Positions 39,491 to 54,400 of a stretch of DNA of 64,000 bases are shown piece after piece; within the stretch, counting starts at the first letter, position 1, and each line of letters begins with the position of its first letter. The DNA is from Paralichthys olivaceus (Eukaryota; Chordata; Actinopteri; Pleuronectiformes; Paralichthyidae). The position numbers and the translations under genes are program-made. The stretch covers positions 9,905,001-9,969,000 of the forward strand of contig NC_091094.1 in NCBI RefSeq assembly GCF_024713975.1, written 5' to 3'. The notes beneath the pieces were generated by a model. It had not been told where the DNA came from. It was given only the letters and a program-made list of their open reading frames with translations, and made no database searches.

Positions 39491-42400
39491 TCACACTTGG
39501 TTTGATTAAAAACAGGGTTTTGACAAACATTATTAAACCGCTGAGAGTTTCACGGCTCGTGTCTCCACACGCTAACCTCCGCTGTTCGCTGCGCGTTGAC
39601 GAGACTCGTGTAAAAGCAAGTTTCATGTCCGGTGAAGCGAAGAGACTCCGCTCAGACAACATGACCAAGATCGGGACTCACAACGGCAGCTTCCACTGTG
39701 ACGAGGTCCTGGCCTGCTTCTTCCTCCGCCAGCTGCCCGAGTACAAGGTGAGAGATGCTAACGTGTGGCTAATGCTCAGTGTGTCACCTCTGCGTCTTGT
39801 CCAGCTGCGGAGTAATGAGCCCGGACACCGGAGGCACATCTGGCTGGAGCTGAATCCTGCTCACGTCAGTGGACAGATGTTTTCTCGTGTTCACCTGTAA
39901 CTGCTGCACCACAGCGTGTGATGTTACACCACACCAGGCGGGGGCGCTGCTGTATCGAAAGATGCATCTCCCTGAAAGCTGCAATAGATCCCAAACTAAT
40001 CTCCAGTGAGATGATGTTAATGTTATTATGTAAGGTCGAAATAGCACAAAGAAAAAGTGTTCATCAGACGTATGTGTTTCTACATTATCTTTATATTACC
40101 TTTATTACCTGGAGCCATACGGATAAACAGTATTCAAGAAATAAATCAATTCAGCAAGAGTTGACTGAGGTGTGACCTCATCACCAGAATGAAAACACAA
40201 CAAACTTCTTTCTCAGATTACAGTTCATGCAGTATTGTTTCACATGATTGTAATATTTCTGGAAACTAAATAGACAAATCAAGGCGCAGATCACACACAA
40301 TGTTATATCTGTGTGAGGAACCACATGATGTTTTAAATACATCATCACACTGTGTGTATTCTCAGATCAGATAAGTAAAGGTGAGAGCCCCAATTTACAA
40401 GAGGCTTATTTCCATTGGATCCAATCATGGCTACGCTATCAGCACAGTTAATTGTTGTCATTGAATTTATTTCAGTGTGTTTGTCTCTTGGTTTGATGTG
40501 GTTTATTAAACCTCTCTGGATCTGTACATGAAAACCAGATGTCATTTACTTCCTGACCATCTTCTTTTCCACTTTATCAGATACTTCTAGTAAATACTGA
40601 CAGATCCACAAATCCTTCTATTCATTTCTCAGGATGCTGAGATCGTTCGGACCAGGGACCCAGTGAAGCTGGCCGAGTGCGACATTGTTGTAGACGTGGG
40701 AGGAGAGTTTGACCCAAAGAAGCACCGCTATGACCATCACCAGAGGTACGGCACTGACACTGGGCACCTGCTGAGATATTTTTATAGAAGATTGGGGAGT
40801 ATATGGATATTTGTTACATCACAAATGTAACAAATATCTCTAACAATGGTTCTTTCCATTTAGAGACAGCCCTCATAATTAATTACAACAGATTTGTTCC
40901 TGCTCTCCACTCCAGCACTAGACATGTTAACATGAACACCAGTATTCTGATATTTACCTGATAGTAGTATAGTCTGTATAAGGCATTGCCATGGAAACAG
41001 CTCTTAACTCAATTAAAGCCATACTTGGAATACGTAACAATCTATTTATCTGCCAATGTTATCACCTTGCAGACACATTTGTATCAGCTGGATTTAAAAA
41101 AAAAAAAAAAAAAAAGTAATTGGAAGCTATTTAAATGACTTAAAGTTCATTCCAGTGGTTTGAGAAGATTTTTACTGTTGCAGTTACTCAACCAAAGAGT
41201 TTAGACATTATGTAGAGTCTTGGTCCCAGTTTACACATTCAAGTGATCTTTATTAGGAAATATATTTTTAAAAAAAAAGCAGTTTAAGTATTTTTACTCA
41301 TAAATGTTGACACCCATATTGGTTTTAAAAATCCAACATTATTTACATTTTTATTGTTTTCAGATGTGAGAAAGATTGTCATGAGGTCTGCACTGATTCA
41401 CTTGCATACACTCCCATATTACATGAACATTACATATCAATTAACTGACGCGTTTATCCAAAGCGACGTTCAATTAGTGCATTCTGCCACGAGGGTACAA
41501 ACCAAAGCAGCAAGAATCATTTAAGTACGTTAACCTTAAAAAAGCCAAACTACAAAGTGCAACATGTAAGCGACATTTAGCTTAGACCATCTTCTTAGCC
41601 AAAGTGTAGTGAGAAGAGATGCAAATTGATTTTTGTGTTATATTTGTATTATTGTGTTGACACATGTATTGACCCATCTGTAAACATGAGCCTCTTTAGA
41701 TGACACATTTTTTATTAGCTGCCATGATGTCATCCTAAACTCTAGACGGGTAAATAAAACTGGATTTCAGATTCATCACTCTTTTTTTTTGTTGTCCAGA
41801 AAACAAAACTATAAATATTCATTATAATTGGGTCCAAGGTTGAGAGGATTTCTGGGATCAAGGTCTCTGACATCCTTGAAGCCCTCTGATTAATTTCAAT
41901 CATGAATGACCAGCCTCCCTGTATTCTGCTACATTTCCGTCCAAAGTTCCTTCCAAGTGATTGCATTCACTCAAAGTCTCGTCACGTGGAGTAATCAGCC
42001 CACTCCAGTTGTCTCAGCTTAATGTCCTGATGATAATCAGTGATAGCTTCTATGACCACGGTGATAAAGATGTGCCAGAGCTCTCTTCCTGGCAGGCGGT
42101 TAGTGATAATTAGCGCTTCTTCAAGTGAAAAGCCCCCTGCTGATGGCTCACGAGGCCACGACACCGTCAGGGGCCGCAGGAGAATGCGGCTGTCACTCAC
42201 ATATGCAGATGGGAGCAAGGTGGTGGTGATGGCAGTGATGGATGGGCCGGGGTTCTGCAGGAAGATGGATAAGGAGTTGCCAAGAACGATTAGATCTCAA
42301 TAACGCTTTTAATTTTTAAATGGTGACCAAGTGCACATCAAGTTGACAGCAAAACCAATACATCACGATTAAAATGTAAAATACGAGAGTAATTAAGCCA

Positions 42401-45400
42401 CTTAGAGAGTAAAACAACATTCTGGGAAAAGTTTTTTGTACATTGTTTCTTGCCAAAAGTAAGATGAGAAGATTAAAGCCACTCGTCTGTCATTTTAATA
42501 GAAGCTCAGCGATGGATAGCTTGTTTGACTCCATCCAAAGGCCACAAAATGAATTACCAGCACGTCTGAACTCACTTGTTCTGTCGGTTGTTCAAAGAAT
42601 TAATTTGTCTACTGACTATTTTTGGGTGATTTGGAGTCTTGCCAGTGAGACTCCAGGAAGTCAGTGGACATGACCCCCCGTAAACTATTGTCCTTTTTGT
42701 CATTTTGATAGTGGCAGAGTTTCTGGATCGAGCTCTCTCTGGTTTCCAGTCTCTACCTATGTTTGCATTACTTGCAAACTTCAAACTCTTAGTGTTAAAA
42801 GTTGAGAGTTGTTCAAATTAGTGTGATATTTTATTTCATCCAGGTCACATCATGGTATTCAGTTTAAAATGGTTTGAAATTGAAAAGCCCTCACAGCTGA
42901 AACCAGCCTATTATGTTTGTCGTCAATACTTTATTGATTGAATCATTAACTTCTTTTCTTTCTAATGATATTCAATACAGGAGCCATAGTATTTATATTT
43001 AAACGCTTGTTGTTCTACACTTACCAAAATACTGTCGGTTCACCTCGTGGTTTTTTAATCTTCTTCAATCACATTTTCACAGTAAGTTTGATGACTCCTC
43101 TTTGTAAACTGTATCTTTCTTTCACTAATCTTCCTCTCGCTCATTCACTCTCATCTCCTGATAATCAGAATAGAAATGCCTCAGCTTGGCCAATTAGTCC
43201 TTTTAATGGCTGTGATTACCCCCCCACCCCACATTGCATGTCACTCATTCATTTCACGGCCAGTTTTTTCCGCTGAGCTGCAGCCCAAGCATCCTAATTA
43301 AGCCTGAATTAAATGACCAGCAGTGGCTCAGTACTAGAGCCCACCCACCTCAGCACGTGGCTAAGGAGAGACCTCCGGTAGCTTTTATTTATGTGTTCTC
43401 ACGTGTACACACTCTCCCGTGGGCTCTCGAGTGCTAACTCGCTGCCTGAAGCTGAAGAGAGACATGTCCCCTTGACGATATCTGATACACATCCAAAGAT
43501 GCACTGCACACATCTGGCTGCAGCAGTTTTTGGAAAATCTATGAACAGTTTTTGAGCAACTAATGAGCAGTAGACTAATTTTTAATCACCCAAACCTTAA
43601 TCTTAATATGAAGTATGGAAATCATTGAGTTCTGATTGTCCATGCACTCTTTCTCAGTTTTAAAAAATACACACTGTCTGTTTGTTTCCTATGTCAGAGA
43701 CACAATTCTTGCAGCCATTTAAAATAATGCAATTTGATTTAATTGCTTTTTTTTACATGAACATAAACTGGGTGTGCAAATAGTTTTTCAAAATAAATCA
43801 TCATGGATGTAGCCTCAATCTCTCGGGAACTTTTATTATTATTCTGCAGGATTCATTTGTTAATCTATTGTCTATAAAATGTGAAAAACAGCTGTTTATA
43901 AGAACCTTGCTGTTCCTGTAGTAGTCAGCTAATGGATTGGTGTCTTTTTACTCAGGACGTTTACAGACACATACCACAGTTTGTATCCAGAGAAGCCGTG
44001 GGTGACCAAACTCAGCTCCGCCGGCCTGGTCTACCTGCACTTTGGTCGTCGGGTGCTGGCCCAGCTGACGCAGCTGAAGGAGGGCGACAGGCAGCTGGAG
44101 GTGCTCTATGACAAGGTGAGAGGAGAGTGACGACAGATTGTCAACAGGCTGTGAATTACCATTGATTGTATTTTATTTACAACACTTAGCTGAGTTTAAA
44201 CATATTGACTTTTAACATGGGGAGGTGTTAGGGTCAGGGCACAAAATTCTGCTAAGTGGTAAAGAAAAGGAAATGATCTTATTAAAGAGCACCTATTCAT
44301 GTTGCTGGTTGTTTTTTCAACAAAAACACTGCCCTGAATCCCTGGGTCCCTGAATATATTGTAATTACGTTTATTTTGCCTTTAACAGACACTTGGTTGT
44401 GGAGTAGGACTAGAAATAAAAGAGTCAATTTGGTGTAAACATAGAGATGGGATTTCTGCAACTGAATTTATCTGTCGTGTCCTGCCTCCTACATGCTCTG
44501 CCTATAGGCACCATCCCTCACCTGAGTGTTGTTTTGAACACAGGAACAACTGGATAATAGCCTGCTGCGTTCTTCATATGGAAGGCAGAGGGAAATATCC
44601 AGACCCAATATTTCAGACATTATCTGCAGTTCATGTCTGAAAGCGGCTTCAGTTTCTTTGTCACATTAAATCTGAAGTCGCTGCAGTGTATTTAATGTAT
44701 TTTCGACCGCTCAGCCAGCAGGAGGCCTCAGCACATAGAGATTTAAATGGTCAGGCACATTAAGCAGCTCAATCTGAGGTCACCATGAATATTATCACTA
44801 TTATAACGCTAACATTGGAGTTTTGATGTGTCAGTTTGTCGAAAGCCTACAGTAATCCTGTTACTCACGAGGCATTGTTTATTTTAGGATGTTTCATGTC
44901 TCATCCTCAGCCAGTTCAAACAAACTGTTCCTCTATTTTTGCCTCAAAGCTTAGTTCCACTTGTAAAATGTCAACTCTTTGATGATCGACCTTGTGATGT
45001 ACTGGGGAGTTGACTTTTCAGCCTTTAATATGTTTAAGCATATCTGTTCCTCTTCTACTTGTTCTTGGAGCTTTGCCAGTGAACTGCAAAAAAGCTGCAA
45101 TTTGCCAATTTCCTCTTGGTTTAATGATCCAGCCTTGCAATTTAGCATCCAGTAAATGCCCACACAGTGTCCAAATCAATCAGGGTAATGTAATCTCAGT
45201 GCATTTCTCTCCCCTGAAAGTCCTGTATGTCTTTATTACACCGACCGGCCAGTACTTCCTTATAAAATGTACAGTACATTGTCTCTTTCAATTCATCGCA
45301 GCTGTACGAGAACTTTGTGGAGGAGGTTGATGCCATAGATAACGGCATTTCACAGTATGATGGGGAAGCCCGCTACGCCATTTCCAGCACGCTCAGTGCA

Positions 45401-48400
45401 CGTGTCAGCCACCTGAACCCACGCTGGAACAGCAAGAGCCAGGACACTGAGGTGAGCACATGTGAGTGATGCGTGTGTGTATGTGTACTTATTCACAGAA
45501 CATGTGTTCTATCTCAACGTGATGAAGTTGGACTTAATTACACCAGTTAAGTTGATTCAAACTTATAACTTGCATATATAAATATATAAGCCACAAACAT
45601 GAATAGCAATAAACCAAATTCAGTTTCATCTTATGAAAAATCTTGACTCTAACATCTTCACTCCAGATAAACCAGGTAGGATAAAAAGCATATCTATTTC
45701 AAAATGCAAAAATACAAGAGAAACAAAACAAATTATATCTCGTTTCAAGGTCCTGAGTCAATGACTTTTGTCCCTTTCTGCTTGATAACTGAATGTTTAA
45801 TAAAAGGCAGCTCTACTATGGGGTTCCAATAAAGAAAAAAGCTTTTGTCTTCATAATTTCATGATGATCTCACACAACCTTGGAAACCTGTAGTGATACA
45901 AAAAGACAAATTAGGTTAAGAATCTTGAGGTAAACACCTCAGGCTTAATGCAGTGTGCTCTGTGTTCAGAGGTGGTTTTCAGATTGAGGCAGAAACAACA
46001 GAGCCCCAGAAATGGACCAGAGTGACTCCTCTATCCCTCATTAGTGCAGGAGTGGGAGGCCTGCAGGGAACAACACCTGTTTTCTTCAGAATCTCAAGAG
46101 ATATCGCAGCCTGGCTGCATATATGTTGACTATACCAACATTTTTCCATTCTCTGGGACTATCCCAGGGGAGTAGCCTATTTGTGATTATTCTTATTTAT
46201 TTTTCTTTTACTATATTTCAGTTCACATGATTTACATCCTGGCACTTTCCTCCAACTTCCCTACTCACACCGAGAGGTGAGACAGTTCTGAGATTTCAAA
46301 AGAGTGAGAAGGATTTGAATTGGAAATAGGTTTGGCAGATAAATTAATGGTAGGCTGACCTGCTGAACTCTGAACAGTGGCTGTTTGTGATAAGTGAGAA
46401 ATCTAAATGGATTTTCTCCTCCAGCCACAACTGTTAAACTCAGGGACATTGCAGACCCCTCAGTCAGATGTATGCAGATTAGGATTTCACATGGCAGACT
46501 GTCTGTGTGTATATATACATTCTACGGTGTGCACATGTGCTCATGATAGCATGTGTTTGAATCCATATCTGTCTTTCTCATGCTCTCTTGAGAAATGAAG
46601 CTGATGACGCAACTGCTGCAAAGATCTGTGAGATCATTAGACACATCAAAAGGCAATGAGGATTTTCAACCAAGTTATTTTTCACTTTCATCAAAATTAG
46701 ATCTAAAGTCTAGTCGGTTGTCAAAAACCGTATATTTCTGCCTTCACTGTATGCTACAGTGTTACTGTCACATTAATTCACAGTATTACTCTGTCTGTGT
46801 ACTCCTGTTTTCACCAGGAGGGTTTCAGGAAGGCCATGGAAATGGTTGGGGAGGAGTTCTTGGACCGTGTGGATTTTTACCAGTCATCCTGGTTGCCGGC
46901 TCGTGCGGTGGTGGAGGAAGCTGTTAAGCAAAGACATCAGGTACTAGACCGTGTTTCTAATGTTCATATCTAATCACTCAATAATTGTTCAGCCATCTCC
47001 TCCAGGAGATGACAATAGTTTAGTGTGGCGCAATAACAGTCTTAAATGATTCCAAACATGAAATTTAAACTTTTTGAAATGTATTTATTACATTCTTTTC
47101 AATAATAGTCTTGGTCATTTCTTTTTTCAATATTACATTTTTCTAAATGACCTTTTTTTCAATTCTCTAGTGTTATTGGAAGGAGATATTTGACAGTGGC
47201 TGATTTATTTCCATAGTTTATATCTGTGTTTTTTTTTCTATTTTCTGTTCCAGTAGATTTTGGTTGCCAGTTTTTTCAAAACTTGAAATTTTTAATATCA
47301 AAAACAAAATACTGTGTTCTGGCCTCACGTTCAGCTCATGTTAATCATGTAATATACAATAAGACATGATTATATACTTGATTATGAAGCTGTAACATTT
47401 GATTATCGCTAATAATTACACAAAAAACTGCAATTGTCACCTCTCTTTTTTTGTGTTTCTCATTTATCTTGCATATAACATGCAATTTCACGGTTCCCTT
47501 CACATCTCCAGGTAGATCCCAGTGGAGAGGTTCTGTTGTTTGCCCAGGGCGGGTGTCCCTGGAAGGAGCATCTGTTTGCCCTGGAGTATGAACTCAAGGT
47601 GGAGACGCCCATCAAGTTTGTTCTGTACCCAGACCAGAACGAACAGTGGAGAGTCCAGTGTGTTCCTGCTGGGCTCAACACCTTTCAGAACAGGTAATCC
47701 ATTTTTTCCAATTCAAAATGTTTTGCTAAAATACGAATTACAGACCCAGACATCACTGTCATAAGTTACGGTTAAAATATCAACTGGAAAATTAAAAACG
47801 CTGCCGTCAAGCTCAGTTCCCTCTCCACCACAACTGTCTGCATTACTGTTGATGTCACTATAAACCCACCTGTCAATCTCCCGCTCCATCCTCATCACAT
47901 TCATGAACACAACCTCCAGATACTTAAATCAGTCACTTGGGGCAGAGAACCAATTCCTCACACTTGAAGGTGCTGGCTCTCATCATGGCCCCTTCACACT
48001 CTGCTGCATATCGCTCCAGTGTTGGCTAAAGGTCACAGCCTGATGAGCCAATAGAATCACATCACCTGCAAAGAGCGGAGATGCAATTCTAATGATTCTG
48101 ATCAGCACACTCTCCTCACCCCTAGGATCTGCACCGTGAGATCCTAATCATAAATATTACAAACAGGTTTGCAGATGAGGGAAAACCTTGGAGTTTGTTC
48201 TGCTGAGGATATGGACGCCACTTTCACTTTTAAGAACCAGGTGGCTTGCAGCAGGTGCCCTGGCACGTGGCACCCCCCCCACAGAATGAAATTGCACTTC
48301 CGCTTCACAAGGTAAAGCTTTTGATCTCATGTGTATAAGGAGCCCCTTGCATGAGTTACCTCGGCAGAAATCAAGAATGCAGAACTTGCACGGATGTTGT

Positions 48401-51400
48401 GACCCTGACTAGCAAACAGATTCTCACAGACAGGATTGATTGATTTATTATTTATTTACTTAAACATTTATTGAACTCTCACTGTGGAAAACTCAGTGAC
48501 AGACACAGCTCCAGAGTCTCCCAGATGAGCTCTTGTGACAGATGATTTAACTTTCATACATATTGGACGATTTGACACCCACCCAGAGGGCTGACGTGTC
48601 ATCCGGTGAGAATATCTCTTTGTTTTCTTCTCACACTCGTCTCAAGGGGTTTGAAAGGATGTAAACGCACCCAATCCTCAACGCAGCCCCCTGAGACCTT
48701 TCTCCAGGCTCACCTCTCTCACTCAGGTGTTACTTTTTTGTTTTCCTAATGTTAATGGAACACTCTGCTCTGCTCCAGGATTTTTATGAAGGTGAATATT
48801 ATGAATGTGAGATTCACACTCTATTGAACAGCTCTCACAATCACAACCCCCTCCTACTCACATATTGTATTGGTCTGGTTTTTGCTCTCCAGTCTTTCTC
48901 TCATTCTTAATGTCCCATGGGATCAATTCACTATTCATCTGTCTGTCATTCTGCCACTAGTTCACTACACTGCAAATATTTTCTTTTGTTTAGTTCCTGG
49001 ATGCTCTCTTCTCATGGACTTGTCAGCTTACTTATCAGTTCACATCTCGGTTGACCACTATAGGACGATGTCTCTGCCTCAGTGTGGTAGTGGTTGAGTC
49101 AGTGGGGGACCTCAGCTGCTTTGGCCTGAAAACCAAATGAGCCGTGTGTGTGTCAATAATCAACTAATACATGAAGGGAGTTTAATGGGTATCTGGTCAT
49201 GTTCTTTTTTTTATTCAAACAGTTTATGAGGATGTCGCAAGACATTGGGATTCTTCCTTTAGTCGCCATTATCGCCTGTACAAAATTCAATAATGTCTTC
49301 TTTCATCTTTTGTAATTCTACAGTTTGCTGACGTATTCATATTGAAATCTTTGGGACCAACGTTGTGCGTTCTCATAGTTCAGCCATACAACGCTAAGGT
49401 CCTTCTTGTGTTTCTTGCTGGACTGATCCCAAATTAGCATAGCATGTTCAGTACACTTTTCGAAACCATGGATGTTGTTGCAGATTAAGTCAATGTAGTT
49501 GTTTGATTGCAGAAACTTGGTCTTGCTCATTGCAATCGCAGAGAAGAAGAAATGTTTTTCTCTTCATTTATCACTGTGATGCTGAGGAATTGTGAAATGG
49601 CTGATGATTGCTCCCCTTTTAGAACACTCTGCGTCACTCAGGGGAAGCACTCTGCTTCCACGTCACCACCGTCAGTTTCCATGGATCTGTAAGAACTTGG
49701 GGGCTTTTGTCAAGCTGCTATGGAATACCACGAGGCCTTGCTCTTCTAACGACATCATACAGTTCACAAAGCTTTGTTGGTGCAACTTTGAACTCTCTGA
49801 ATGGAGCACATCAGAGAAGGAGACACTTTCCTGGATTCTGTACATGGTCCTCAAGTTTTCCTTTTTTAGCACAAGCACAGAAGGGTCTGCTTGCAGAGGG
49901 GAAAGAGACAATCACTGAATTGGAAATAATAGAATTGCATTAGAATCACTGTTCACCAATTATATCTATTAGTATTCTTTATGTTGTGATATTTTGAATT
50001 GTTTGTGCCATGCATGGAAATATATCACCTTTCCTGGTTGTGTGCATCAGTCCCTCAATGTTGAGCATTTTCTTCTCTCTTGGTCATAATGAGAACTTCT
50101 CCCCTCAAGCCTGCCACTTAAGCAAAAGGTCCCTCATTCGTGCTCATTAAATCACATTAATATTCACTAGTGACACCTAGTGCCGCTCAGTAGAAATGGT
50201 GTTGACAAGACAAAGACCCCTTGTGTGAATTTGTCAAATAATTACCACCCATCAAGTTTGTGTGTCCTACCTCTAGAGGGAAATCGTTTACCTGATAAGC
50301 ATTTTGTGCACGTTGACCTGCAATGCTGCTACTGCTCATAACATGCACGTGACATTTTACATTGTGTGCAGCAGTGTACAAACCAGTGTACATTTGGTGC
50401 TGCCCTAACTGGCTCTGCACAGCAGCATGTACTCCTCTCCTTCATCTCTCTCTTTATTAGCTCCAGCTTTTTCTTCCTGACCCTCTCCTCCAGCTGCTGC
50501 AGCACCACTGGTTGAACCCTGGAAATATTCAAAACTAATTAATTGGAAAGCTAATCACACTGTTCGGCTTTCCCTTGTGTGATTTCTAGGTAATCTGTTT
50601 TGCTAAGACCTCTGGTCCAGACTGTCTTTGTGTCTCCTCAGGACGAGCCCTTCTATGTCTTTGAAATTATTTTTTAATTTACCAACACTCAGAATCAGAC
50701 TTGAAAAACATTATCTCCTTGTTCTCGCAGTCAACATTGACATGCAGTTTGTACAACGTACCTCTACCACCCAGATAAATTCTAACAGCTTCTACAGAAA
50801 ATAGCCAACAACAATCCTTCCTCCTGCATACGATCATGCTTTGATTCAGAGGAAGGACTTCTCACAGGAATACTTGTTGTCAGTGTCTTTGAGAGAGAAA
50901 ATCAGCATGTGGCGGTCAGTGTTGCTGTTTTGGCAGACTGCCACAAATAAATCATGGAAAGTATGGAAATCACTGGGTATAGAAAATCTTTCCAACCACC
51001 ATGATGCTCTCTTGTTTTCCTGTGCTCCAACTTTTAATGACTCGTCCTGTTTGATGCTGATCTCTGCTTTTCAAAGTTATAGCAACGAGTCTTTTTCACC
51101 AAGGTGGAAGAATATTGGTTGTGATTTGTGCTTCATGAAACTACAGAGATGAAAAATATTGACTTGAAAAAAGAGTTCTGAAACTCATTTACATTTTTGG
51201 ATCCAATTCAGAAATGGGCAGATTCGTTTGGCTCCAACTCCTACAAACTCTTATCCCACTTTTTATCTGTTCTCATCAGTTTAGCCAAGAGCGACGCAAA
51301 ACATGTCAAGTGCAGTTTTATTGTCATTTTAATCATACATGTGTGTAAATATACGGGAATATGAAATGTTGCAGCAGGTGGGCAATGCGGGTATTTAAGG

Positions 51401-54400
51401 CCGCCTCCAAAAAATCCCATTCAGAAAATACAATGGATTGTAATTGCTAAAAGATTCTGTTCATTATTATAAAAGATCATACAGACTTTAACTATAATTT
51501 GGTCTTTCTGATTCTGCAAATAATAATTCTACTTCCGCTTCTGTCTCTTAATGTGAAATTTGTCCAGTAGGACCAATTGCTCCTACATGAAATGTCTCCC
51601 TTTTTAAATGTTACACTTATTTGGTTTAAAGAGAGAGGATGTAGTATGTTGCAGGGTGGTTGCTGGTTTTTTAATGTCTTAAATTGAATCTTACAAAAGA
51701 GAAGGGCGCTCAGTAGAGGGCATAGCTCTGCCAAGGTCCAACAGTCAACTTATAAAAACACATTTGAATTCACTAGAGCCAATATTCCACTGTGAGATTT
51801 GTCTGAAATTGAATTTGAATTGGTATTAAAAAGGTATAAAAGTCTCAGATTTAACTTGTGTATAGCTGTAGTCACCCTGTGTTGTTCAGACTCTAAATCC
51901 CTCTGAGAAGAATTTCAAATGTCAAATTCTTCTCCGATACCTCAGACGTGAGACCAGACGACCACAGCAGATGGTCTCTTCGCCACCGTTCCACCCGACC
52001 ACCGTGTTTTTTAAATGTGTCGTTACCGCTGACAGTATGTGCCCTGAGGCTTTTATCCCTGGTTTGACTCGTCTCATCAATGATTCACTGTGGGTTGCTT
52101 GGGAGCAGTAGGGGGCTTCCAGAGCACATCATGCCCAAAGAAACAGGAAGAGGTTGGGATATGTTTTTCATATCAGCTGCACTCTTTCTTTCTATTTCCA
52201 CATCTTTTCATGAGGGCCCATTACTCCTGGCTCTCCTATTAGTGTTTCTTTTCCTCCTCTCTGTCTCTCTCTTTCTCTCTAATGTATGCTATTTATGTCT
52301 GATTCCTATAGTGGCTCTATTCCAGTTCGCCACCTTTTTTCACGATATGGCTTGCTCCCCCCTGTTAATCCAATTTCTCCACCCAATTCCTCCATCCCTA
52401 TCTTACCTTCTCACCTTTCACACCCACCACCCCTCCCTTGCCTCATCCCTGTGCTCAGCCCCCCCCCCACTCTGTTGCAGAATCTCATCAGGCAACAGCC
52501 CTTTCAACTAAAAAGATACAGGCACCTGTGTGTGGTCCTACCTCAAAAGATTTATTGTAATGGAAACATGCTGGTTGGTGTGGAGCGACATAAGAACAAT
52601 GGCCGTTGAGATGGATAAAAAGTAGAGCTCCAGATGGCTCTGTCTCTGGGTGGCCCGCTTCCTCCACGTATACAAGTGCCGACTTGCGAAAGGTGTGTTG
52701 TTATCACCTGTGTCCCTGCGACTGCACCTGGGGGAGAACAGGGTCTATTTTTATCAGCATTGCATTGCTAAGGAAATGTGAGCCAGAAGAAGGAAGCAGA
52801 CCTTCCTCTGAGATAGAAAATATAGCATAATGATAAAAGATGACTAGGTCAATCAGGACATTTCTGGGAAAAAAATATAATATGTAAAAATATATATTTT
52901 AATTAAGAGATCATTAAAAGGTTCGCTAATTGCAATTTCCAAGAAAAAGCCCTAGTTAACTGTTTCTTTCAAAGAACATATTTGTCTCTTTTTTCCCTCT
53001 TTTGATATCAATTGGCTAAATCTCTGGTAATATGGCTCCTGTTGATAGAAGAAGAATAAAGTGTTTAAATTCTCTAGCACATAAATTGTGTCCATGAATT
53101 TTGAGTCATCAGGCTGCAAAATAATTTTTATGAAATAGCAGAAGGTGGCGACTTTCAACTGCTTGGTTCAACAGCTTAAACTGAACTGGGGTCCTTATGC
53201 CAGGAAAATTGTGATTTGCTAATTGTGGCCTTATTTTTAGACATCGGTCGTCTTGAGAGTCAGAGCTTCCTGGCCTGTCATAACAACAGTCATCCCCCTC
53301 TTTTCCTCATTACCAGCCCTGTTGACCTTTCCGCTGAGCTCGTTTTCCAGCCATACTGGGAAGCTATTGATTGCTCGGTTCATTTAACAGGGATTACGGG
53401 TTCGTCATGCTTTTCTCCCCATGTTGTCTTATGACAGTCTTAATGGGGATAAGATTGTGCAGACTGCTGGTGAAAGGACTCCGAGAAAAATCGTGTTTCA
53501 CTGCACGTGTACACATCAACATTTTGAATTATTTTGCTTTTTGCTTGATTTCTGGTGATTTTGAAACTCCTCACATCCTGAATCTTATATGTTATACAGA
53601 ATGGTAAGGAGTGTTGAAAAGGAAGAGAGAAAACATTTGAGTCATTTCAAACTTTTTGACAGGCGTTTCGCTTTAATTCTCTAAAGTTTGAGCTGTTCCA
53701 TACTTCATCGGGCGTGTGACAGCGAGGAAGAGAAGCCTGAGGTTGACATGACATTTTATAATGAAACTTGATGCCTTTTAGCAGATTGAGTGAGTTTTTA
53801 AGGCTTTTCAAGTCTATTTCAGAAGCAGTGGAAGGTTGAGAGGTGAACGATGAAGTGATGAGGCAGAATGAAATCAGAATCGGTATGAAAGACGACTAAA
53901 TCTATCAATTATTATACACACAGACAATACAGTGGTCTGAGAGGAAGGAGATAATAACTCAACACAGGAATCACACACACACAGACACACACTCACGTAA
54001 TGTGTTTTAAACCATGTGCCAGGCTATAGACAGAGGTCTGTGCTTCATCCAGGGTAAATGAGCTGCTCTACATTTTTATGAATTTTCAGCCTGTGTACAC
54101 GACATCCAAAGACACGTTGTTGAGGTCAGCTCGTAAATCCTGGCGGAGCCAATCTTTTCTCTACTTTGTAAGATTGCCTGTTGTCTCCGCTGCCACCACT
54201 TGTCCCTCTGACTGCAGTGTCAATCTGTGATTTTTCCACCTCACTGGAGAGGGACAAAGCTGATTTCAGTCGTCAGTCGACATGAATGCAATGGTGCTGT
54301 ATATAAGGGTTACTGCAGTTTACCTCACATTCTCCAGGTCATGGAATCTTAGAAAACCAAGAGCAATTTAAGTCTTAGTGTAGAAGCCATACAGAAAATA

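Noticed and set aside
52080..52609. Two long plus-strand frames of 143 and 107 codons in myg1 intron 6
   Set aside because: They overlap in different frames within pyrimidine-rich sequence (TCTTTC, CCTCC runs) and give hydrophobic low-complexity products without splice context.
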